Origin: an uncultured Bacteroidales bacterium
GTDB lineage: Bacteria > Bacteroidota > Bacteroidia > Bacteroidales > UBA3663
Direction of reading: 5' to 3'
NCBI GenBank assembly: GCA_905236195.1
Contig: CAJOOX010000189.1
Coordinates: 1-11,654 of the forward strand
DNA length: 11,654 nucleotides
Shown: piece by piece, positions 5,897-11,654 of the stretch
How positions within the stretch are numbered: position 1 is the stretch's first letter
Layout of the letters: each line of letters starts with the position of its first letter
The notes under the pieces: model-generated
What the model was told of the DNA's origin: nothing
What the model saw: the letters and a program-made list of their open reading frames with translations, nothing else
Database searches by the model: none
Made by a program: the position numbers and the translations under genes

Positions 5897-7240
5897 ATGA
5901 AAATGAACCGATACATATATATATTATTAATTGGAATACTCTCTGTTTTAAAGCCAGGCTTTGTCAATGCCCGGGCGCAAAACACTATTTCTGATTCACT
6001 TGATATCTCCCTGCTGACATGCAGTCAGGGTCCTGATGCATATGAAAGATTCGGACATTCCGGCATCAGGGTTCTGGACTACAAAACCGGGCAGGACTTG
6101 GTGTTCCACTACGGTGTGTTCTCGTTCAACACTCCCAACTTCATCTACCGTTTTGTGAAAGGCGAAACCGACTATAAACTCGGTCTTGTCCCGATGTCTG
6201 CATTTCTGTATGAATACGATGCACGCGGACTAGGGATGACAGAGCGCGTTTTATGGCTTTCAAAGCAGCAAAAGCAACAATTGGTTGAATTGCTCGTCGA
6301 AAACTACCGTCCCGAAAACCGCACCTATCGTTACAATTACTTCTTCGACAACTGTGCCACACGTCCGTTTTACAAGATTGAAGAAGCCTCTGGCGGACTG
6401 ATACGCTATGACAGCACCTGGGTGAAGCCTGTGACCCACCGCATGCTGCTGAAAGAAAAAACAGGCGAAAACACATGGCTCGACTTCGGCATCTCGCTCA
6501 CTGTGGCCGGCCGCGCCGACCGTCCCACCTCGATGCGCGAACAGATATTCCTGCCCGAGATGTTGGAAAGGTGCTACGAAAATGCGATGATTGACCTTCC
6601 TGCCGGAAAGATGCAGGACAGTCTGGGAGAAGCCAATATCGTGCTGACGCGACCTCTGGTCAAGGAAAAACGAACCTTGCTGGAAATGAAACCCGAGGTG
6701 TATGAGGAGATTCACAATCACAACGTCCTGCTCTCCCCCCTTGCCGTCAGCCTGTTTGTCTTGCTGTGTGCCATTCTCCTCACCTGGGGACAAAGTCGCA
6801 GCCGAACCCGCGAACAGGAGAACGAGGCCATGACTTATGCCGAATATGAACAGGTGCAGACCCATCCGGCACGTAGCGTACTCCATCGCAATGCGTGGGA
6901 TTGGGCCGGACAGATTTTCGACACGCTGCTTCTGCTGGTGTCCGGACTGGGTGGCATCATTGTGTGGTTCCTGAATTTCTTTTCCGAGCATCCGGCGGTA
7001 TCAGAAAACTGGAATTGCTGGTGGTTATTGCCCACAAATCTGATTTTTGCGCTATTTATTTGGTTAAAATTTCCTCAAAAGATCTGTAAATACTATTTTT
7101 TCATTATCTTTGCGGCGCTTATTGTGTACCTTTTGGCCAGCATAATGTCTGACCAGAAACCTCACCCTGCATTCATACCTTTGGTATGGGCGATGGCTGT
7201 CAGGTATTGGTACCGGGCAAAAGAGATACAATTCAGATGA
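5897..7240 (+). CDS. DUF4105 (Lnb N-terminal periplasmic domain-like) membrane-anchored protein
   Basis: 447 residues. An N-terminal signal-type segment (about 4-27, possible cleavage after VNARA) is followed by a periplasmic domain with LLTCSQGPDAYERFGHSGIR (39-58), HYGVFSFNTPNF (71-82), GETDYKLG (89-96) and ENRTYRYNYFFDNCATRP (140-157), the signature of DUF4105/Lnb_N. Four or five hydrophobic segments fill the C-terminus (about 279-297, 340-361, 374-391, 400-416 and possibly 424-436), so it is anchored in the inner membrane with the N-terminal domain outside. Conserved-looking H54 and C153 could form a permuted papain-like active site; this is inference. Two starts are possible, 5897 and 5903. 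No separate promoter is visible, so expression may rely on read-through of the preceding terminator. It overlaps the next gene by ATGA. Biochemical function unknown. Confidence 0.85.
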   Translation: MKMNRYIYILLIGILSVLKPGFVNARAQNTISDSLDISLLTCSQGPDAYERFGHSGIRVLDYKTGQDLVFHYGVFSFNTPNFIYRFVKGETDYKLGLVPMSAFLYEYDARGLGMTERVLWLSKQQKQQLVELLVENYRPENRTYRYNYFFDNCATRPFYKIEEASGGLIRYDSTWVKPVTHRMLLKEKTGENTWLDFGISLTVAGRADRPTSMREQIFLPEMLERCYENAMIDLPAGKMQDSLGEANIVLTRPLVKEKRTLLEMKPEVYEEIHNHNVLLSPLAVSLFVLLCAILLTWGQSRSRTREQENEAMTYAEYEQVQTHPARSVLHRNAWDWAGQIFDTLLLLVSGLGGIIVWFLNFFSEHPAVSENWNCWWLLPTNLIFALFIWLKFPQKICKYYFFIIFAALIVYLLASIMSDQKPHPAFIPLVWAMAVRYWYRAKEIQFR

Positions 7241-8859
7241 AGAATCAGAACAATACAAATATCTGCTCATTGGTAACGATGCTCGTTCTGTTGACGAGCA
7301 TTCCGGCAACCTTAAAAGCAATCTCCCCTGTAAAAGCGGGAGACGCTAATGCCGTACCAAAACTGATTGTGGGTATTACGATTGACCAGTTGCGTTCTGA
7401 TTATCTGACGGCGCTCAAAGACCGGTTTGGCGAAGACGGCTTGAAGAAACTGCTCAACGAAGGCCGCGTCTATTCACAAGTAACATTCTCGCTAGACAAT
7501 CCGGATGCCATTGCGACGATTGCAGTATTGGCTACCGGTGCGAATCCTTTCTACAACGGAGTTCCCTCCCAGCAGATATGGGACAGTCATCTGGAAAGAC
7601 GGCAGTCGGTTTTCCATGACCGCAACTACAACGGATTATACTCCGCAGAATCCCTGTCTCCCAAGGCCCTGAGCAGCACCGTGCTTGCCGACGAACTCAA
7701 GGTCGCCTCGGCAGGAGCGTCGCGTGTTTTCAGCATCGCTGTCGATGCTGAAGCCGCCATCATCAATGGCGGATACACCTCCAACTGCGCCATTTGGATT
7801 GACGACCGTAACGGCAAATGGGCGTCCTCTAATTATTACAAAGAGTTCCCGGGGTTTGTTGCCGAACAGAATGTCTATTCTCAGGCATTGTATTCAGATT
7901 TAACTCTGACCACGTGGTCTCCTGTCGAAGAGAGCCGTGGCAGGAGCGTTATCATGCCCTACCATTACAAAACCGACGGGTTCTCACACAGGTTTTATGA
8001 AGGCGAACGGATATCCTATACGGCATTCAAGACTTCGCCGATGGTAAACGATGCCATTCTCGGGCTTACGCGACGGTTCTTCAGAGACGGCTATCTGGGC
8101 AAGAACGACAGTTATACAGACATGCTGCAACTCACCTTCTACGCTGGCACCTATCTCAAAGAACGTCCGGAATTGTATGCTGAAGAACTGCAGGACACCT
8201 ATCTCAGACTCGACAAGACCATTGCCGGACTGCTCAACCTAATCGACAAAGAAGTCGGACTGGATAATACCTATATATATATTGTATCGAACGGACAGAC
8301 GCTGTCCAGAACAACAGATATAGAAGGGACACAAAGAGGCCTGTTCGAAAGTAAGCGCTGTCAGGCCTTGCTGAATTCCCATCTCGTAGCACGTTACGGA
8401 CAGGAGCAATGGGTCAAAGGCATTGATAACAATCAGATTTATCTGAACCGCGATGCCATACGCTCTCACCGCATCGCACAACGTGAGATTGAAAAGGATG
8501 CAGCAGAATTCCTCGTTCTGATGGACGGTGTAGACGATGTGGTTACATCCTGTCAGATTCTCAATGAGGATTATTCTGCCCGGGTGGCACGCATCCGAAA
8601 CGGTTATCACAAAGCAACAGGAGGCAACTTGATATTCTCCCTGCAGCCCGGCTGGGTGCTTGACACGGATAACGGATCCCGCGCTCAGTCCCAAATCCGG
8701 CATGATATCGCACCGGGCATAGCCATCCTTTTTGCCCCCGGTGTCGAGGCAACCACAATCACTGTTCCGGTGGATGCGACGCAAATCGCGCCCACCATTG
8801 CCGGACAAATCCGCATCAGAGCTCCCAGTGCATGCCGTGCGGCAGCATTGGCACAATAA
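7237..8859 (+). CDS. Alkaline phosphatase-fold exported protein, probably catalytically degenerate
   Basis: 540 residues from the ATG at 7237, which overlaps the DUF4105 stop as ATGA; an in-frame start at 7186 would overlap deeply and destroy the signal peptide. A hydrophobic N-terminal segment (about 10-28, possible cleavage after LKA) points to export. The start of the fold is clear: LIVGITIDQLRSDYL (43-57) with D50, the first metal ligand in alkaline phosphatase and nucleotide pyrophosphatase relatives, and LATGANPFYNGVPS (98-111). The stretch ELQDTYLRLDKTIAGLLNLI (317-336) aligns by eye with PafA-type phosphatases. Where those have D-x3-H and DHG metal-binding motifs, this protein has FYAGTYLK (301-308) and IVSNGQ (349-354), and no matching late His is seen. 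It is probably a non-catalytic, perhaps binding or structural, member of the fold. It ends with RIRAPSACRAAAL (526-538). Likely periplasmic or surface located. Confidence 0.8.
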   Translation: MKNQNNTNICSLVTMLVLLTSIPATLKAISPVKAGDANAVPKLIVGITIDQLRSDYLTALKDRFGEDGLKKLLNEGRVYSQVTFSLDNPDAIATIAVLATGANPFYNGVPSQQIWDSHLERRQSVFHDRNYNGLYSAESLSPKALSSTVLADELKVASAGASRVFSIAVDAEAAIINGGYTSNCAIWIDDRNGKWASSNYYKEFPGFVAEQNVYSQALYSDLTLTTWSPVEESRGRSVIMPYHYKTDGFSHRFYEGERISYTAFKTSPMVNDAILGLTRRFFRDGYLGKNDSYTDMLQLTFYAGTYLKERPELYAEELQDTYLRLDKTIAGLLNLIDKEVGLDNTYIYIVSNGQTLSRTTDIEGTQRGLFESKRCQALLNSHLVARYGQEQWVKGIDNNQIYLNRDAIRSHRIAQREIEKDAAEFLVLMDGVDDVVTSCQILNEDYSARVARIRNGYHKATGGNLIFSLQPGWVLDTDNGSRAQSQIRHDIAPGIAILFAPGVEATTITVPVDATQIAPTIAGQIRIRAPSACRAAALAQ

Positions 8860-8932
8860 TCCCACCAGACTGGGAAGAATCATTTCAAAAGCAACAAACA
8901 GATTACAAAGATTAAAAACAAACAAAACATAT
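8860..8932 (+). other. Short A-rich leader between the phosphatase-like gene and secA
   Basis: 73 bp. A small hairpin TCCCA-CCAGAC-TGGGA (8860-8875) follows the stop codon but has no T-tract. The rest is A-rich up to the secA ATG and lacks a Shine-Dalgarno sequence, typical of a Bacteroidota leader. No full TAnnTTTG is seen, so secA may be co-transcribed with the genes before it. Confidence 0.5.
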
Positions 8933-11654
8933 ATGAATTTAACGAATTTTCTGACTAAAATATTCGGCAACAAGTCCCAGCGCGATATGAAAATCATACA
9001 GCCCTGGGTCGAAAAGATAAAAGCCGTCTATCCGGCAATAGAGAAACTTTCCAACGATGAACTGCGTGCCAGAACGGGCGAAATCATGCAGGATCTGCAG
9101 AACTGCGTGGCTGACAAACGCAAGCACATTGCTGAACTCAAAGCCAGCATCGAAACGCTTCCTGTCGAGAAACGCGAGAAAGTATGGGATGAGGTTGACA
9201 AAACCGAGAAAGACATCCTTGACACCCTCGAGAAAAAACTCGAAGAGTATCTGCCCGAAGTTTTCTCCATCGTAAAGAATACAGCCTACCGCTTTGCCAA
9301 CAATGAAACACTGGAGGTCACTGCCACCGACATGGATCGCGATCTGGCAGCAAACAAGGACTTTGTCTCCATCGAGGGAGACAAGGCCATCTATAAGACT
9401 ACGTGGATGGCCGGCGGCAATCCTGTTCGCTGGGACATGGTCCACTACGATGTTCAGCTGTTCGGTGGTGTGGTTCTGCACCAGGGTAAAATCGCAGAAA
9501 TGGCTACCGGTGAAGGCAAAACTTTGGTTGCAACCCTCCCGGTCTTCCTCAATGCTTTGACCCACAACGGCGTTCATGTAGTCACCGTCAACGATTATCT
9601 TGCCAAACGAGACTGCGACTGGATGGGCCCGCTCTATGAGTTCCACGGCCTGACGGTGGATTGTATCGACAAGTATGACCCCAACTACGAGAAGGACAAA
9701 CGTCGCAAAGCCTATCGCTGTGACATCACTTTCGGAACGAATAATGAATTCGGCTTCGACTACCTGAGAGACAACATGGCCTTCTCCCCCGAGGACCTGG
9801 TGCAGCGCGAGCACAATTTTGCGATTGTCGATGAGGTGGACTCCATCCTCATTGACGACGCACGTACCCCGTTGATTATCTCCGGTGCGATTCGCCGAGA
9901 AAGCGAATATGCAAGCGAAGAAGATCTTTATAATGAATATCGCGAACGCGTGGAGAACCTGGTCAAAGCGCAGAAAGCTTTGCTCACCCAGCTGCTGACC
10001 GAAGCCAAGGAGAAAGTGCTGGCAGACAACAAAGAAACCAAAGACGAAGGCGCCACTCAGTTGTTCCGTGCCTATAAGGCTTGGCCGAAGAACAACGCCC
10101 TCGTAAAATTCCTCTCCCAGCCCGGTGTAAAACAGGAATTGCTGAGAGCCGAGGCTTACTATCTCCAAGACAATCAGAAAGAGATGCATGTTGCCACCGA
10201 TCCCCTGTTCTTTGTAATTGACGAGAAACAGAGGAGTGTCGATATCACCGATAAAGGTATCGACGTACTCACCGGCAAAATGGACGACAAGAATTTCTTC
10301 GTCCTCCCCGACCTCGGTAGCGAAATTGCAGAGATTGAGCACAGTAACCTTACGGCCGATGAAAAAGCCGAAAAGAAAGAAACTCTTGAGCACGAATATG
10401 CCCTCAAGGCAGAACGTCTCCATGCGGTCAATCAACTGCTGAAAGCCTACACGATGTTCGAAAAGGACACCGACTACATTGTTACGCCAGAAGGCGAAGT
10501 CAAGATTGTCGATGAACAGACCGGCCGTATTATGGAAGGCCGCCGTTGGAGCGACGGCCTGCATCAGGCTGTGGAAGCTAAGGAACACGTCAAAATCGAA
10601 GCCGCTACGCAGACGCAGGCCACGATCACGCTGCAGAACTATTTCAGAATGTACCACAAACTTTCAGGCATGACAGGTACGGCTGAAACCGAGGCCGGAG
10701 AATTCTGGGACATCTATAAACTGGATGTCGTTACCATTCCCACCAACCGTCCTGTCGCCCGAAAGGATGAAGATGACCGCATCTACAAGACCGACCGCGC
10801 CAAACTGAAAGCCGTCGTGGAGGAAATCGAAAAACTGACCAAGGAAGGCCGTCCCGTGCTTGTGGGTACTACCTCAGTCGAGAAATCCGAGCGCCTTGCC
10901 AGAGCCTTGCAGCTCAGAGGCATCAAACACAACGTGCTGAATGCCAAACTGCATGCCCGCGAAGCAGAAGTTGTGGCCCAGGCCGGACAGAGCGCCGTTG
11001 TGACCATTGCAACCAACATGGCCGGACGTGGTACCGACATCAAACTGTCGCCCGAAGTCAAAGCCGCCGGCGGTCTGGCCATCATCGGTACGGAACGTCA
11101 CGAATCCCGTCGTGTGGACCGTCAGTTGCGAGGCCGTGCGGGACGTCAGGGAGACCCGGGCAGTTCGGTATTCTTCGTTTCGCTCGAAGACCCGTTGATG
11201 CGCGTCTTCGGTTCCGACAGAATTGCCAAGTTGATGGACAGCAAACTCTTCGCCATGAGTGAAGATGACGTACTGGTTCACCCTTGGCTGTCCAAGAGCA
11301 TTGAAAACGCACAGAAGAAGGTCGAAGAGAACAACTTCGGCATCCGTAAGCGTCTGCTCGACTATGATGACGTTATGAATGCTCAGCGCAAAGTTGTATA
11401 TACCCGTCGCCGTCATGCCGTGATGGGAGAACGAATCGGTGTGGATTTCATGAATACGATGTTCGACACGGCTACGGCTCTGGTGCATGAACTGTTGTCT
11501 TCCAACGACTATGAAATCTTCAAACTGCATGTGCTCCAGACCTTCGGCTTCGAACCTGAATTCGGTGTGGAGGATTACAAGCGGATGCGACAGGACGACA
11601 TGATTCAGGCGCTCTATGAGAAAGCGATGGATATCTATAACAGGCGCTGCGAAA
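8933..11654 (+). CDS. secA: Preprotein translocase ATPase SecA, C-terminus cut by window edge
   Basis: 907 complete codons are present; Bacteroidota SecA is about 1,100 residues, so the last part (end of the helical scaffold and tail) is missing. SecA drives Sec-dependent protein export at SecYEG using ATP. Motifs are intact: Walker A MATGEGKT (190-197), Walker B DEVD (300-303) followed by SILIDDARTPLIISG, GMTGTAETE (from 579), TNMAGRGTDIKL (around M696), and the arginine-finger segment RQLRGRAGRQGDPGSS (from R730). The helical scaffold/IRA1 part NNFGIRKRLLDYDDVMNAQR is also present. Compared with the E. coli protein there are extra segments: a charged helical stretch near 55-105, a short one before the Walker A region (about 150-170), and a long one between the DEAD motif and the preprotein cross-linking domain (about 320-420). 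Such insertions are typical of this phylum. The start MNLTNFLTKIFGNKS fits SecA N-termini. Confidence 0.97.
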   Translation, partial: MNLTNFLTKIFGNKSQRDMKIIQPWVEKIKAVYPAIEKLSNDELRARTGEIMQDLQNCVADKRKHIAELKASIETLPVEKREKVWDEVDKTEKDILDTLEKKLEEYLPEVFSIVKNTAYRFANNETLEVTATDMDRDLAANKDFVSIEGDKAIYKTTWMAGGNPVRWDMVHYDVQLFGGVVLHQGKIAEMATGEGKTLVATLPVFLNALTHNGVHVVTVNDYLAKRDCDWMGPLYEFHGLTVDCIDKYDPNYEKDKRRKAYRCDITFGTNNEFGFDYLRDNMAFSPEDLVQREHNFAIVDEVDSILIDDARTPLIISGAIRRESEYASEEDLYNEYRERVENLVKAQKALLTQLLTEAKEKVLADNKETKDEGATQLFRAYKAWPKNNALVKFLSQPGVKQELLRAEAYYLQDNQKEMHVATDPLFFVIDEKQRSVDITDKGIDVLTGKMDDKNFFVLPDLGSEIAEIEHSNLTADEKAEKKETLEHEYALKAERLHAVNQLLKAYTMFEKDTDYIVTPEGEVKIVDEQTGRIMEGRRWSDGLHQAVEAKEHVKIEAATQTQATITLQNYFRMYHKLSGMTGTAETEAGEFWDIYKLDVVTIPTNRPVARKDEDDRIYKTDRAKLKAVVEEIEKLTKEGRPVLVGTTSVEKSERLARALQLRGIKHNVLNAKLHAREAEVVAQAGQSAVVTIATNMAGRGTDIKLSPEVKAAGGLAIIGTERHESRRVDRQLRGRAGRQGDPGSSVFFVSLEDPLMRVFGSDRIAKLMDSKLFAMSEDDVLVHPWLSKSIENAQKKVEENNFGIRKRLLDYDDVMNAQRKVVYTRRRHAVMGERIGVDFMNTMFDTATALVHELLSSNDYEIFKLHVLQTFGFEPEFGVEDYKRMRQDDMIQALYEKAMDIYNRRCE

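Noticed and set aside
6260..6991. 243-codon minus-strand open frame
   Set aside because: Antisense to the DUF4105 gene, rich in Gln/His as expected of a shadow frame.
8860..8875. Hairpin after the phosphatase-like gene as a terminator
   Set aside because: Only a 5-bp stem and no T-tract; not enough to call termination before secA.
8239..8997. 252-codon minus-strand open frame across the end of the phosphatase-like gene
   Set aside because: Overlaps two convincing plus-strand genes and has no own promoter or domain.
8939..10657. 572-codon open frame on the minus strand opposite secA
   Set aside because: The plus-strand frame encodes SecA with every conserved motif; the antisense protein has no recognisable domain and is a shadow of codon bias.
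10874..11530. 218-codon minus-strand open frame
   Set aside because: Lies fully opposite conserved SecA helicase motifs; no family-like sequence.
1..11654. CRISPR array, insertion sequence, tRNA or rRNA
   Set aside because: No spaced direct repeats, transposase-like frame, terminal inverted repeats or RNA-gene landmarks were seen on either strand.

Overview
The window comes from a Bacteroidales-type genome (phylum Bacteroidota). The evidence is intrinsic: several promoter-like TAnnTTTG -7 elements of the Bacteroides type, A-rich leaders without clear Shine-Dalgarno sequences, a short Hc1/histone-H1-like protein, a DUF4105 protein, and a SecA with long insertions. There is no sign of a mobile element, CRISPR array, rRNA or tRNA; it looks like ordinary chromosome. 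Species cannot be read from the sequence alone.

Left part, minus strand. An HPr-kinase-like P-loop protein (1-876) runs off the left edge. It has its own promoter (910-917) and is separated from the next unit by one clear and one weaker intrinsic terminator (954-980 and 931-953). The next unit is a compact five-gene operon read leftwards from 5385 to 976: a sugar/alcohol-phosphate nucleotidyltransferase, an ATP-grasp enzyme, a CDP-alcohol phosphatidyltransferase, a flippase-like LPG_synthase_TM membrane protein and a HAD hydrolase. Gaps are 3, 35, -4 and 8 bp, with a promoter-like element at 5460-5467. Together these genes have the parts of a pathway that activates a phosphorylated alcohol with a nucleotide, joins it to another alcohol or lipid as a phosphodiester, trims a phosphate and perhaps moves the product across the inner membrane. 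The product is not known to me. This cluster is the most interesting part of the window.

Middle, plus strand. A divergent intergenic region (5386-5656) carries promoter-like elements in both directions. It is followed by a 58-residue histone-H1-like gene (5657-5833) and an intrinsic terminator (5856-5895).

Right part, plus strand. A DUF4105 (Lnb N-terminal domain-like) exported/membrane protein starts directly at the end of the terminator T-tract. It overlaps by ATGA a secreted alkaline-phosphatase-fold protein that appears to have lost most metal ligands. After 73 bp comes secA, the preprotein translocase ATPase, which is cut by the right edge. The three share a strand, but only the first two are clearly coupled.
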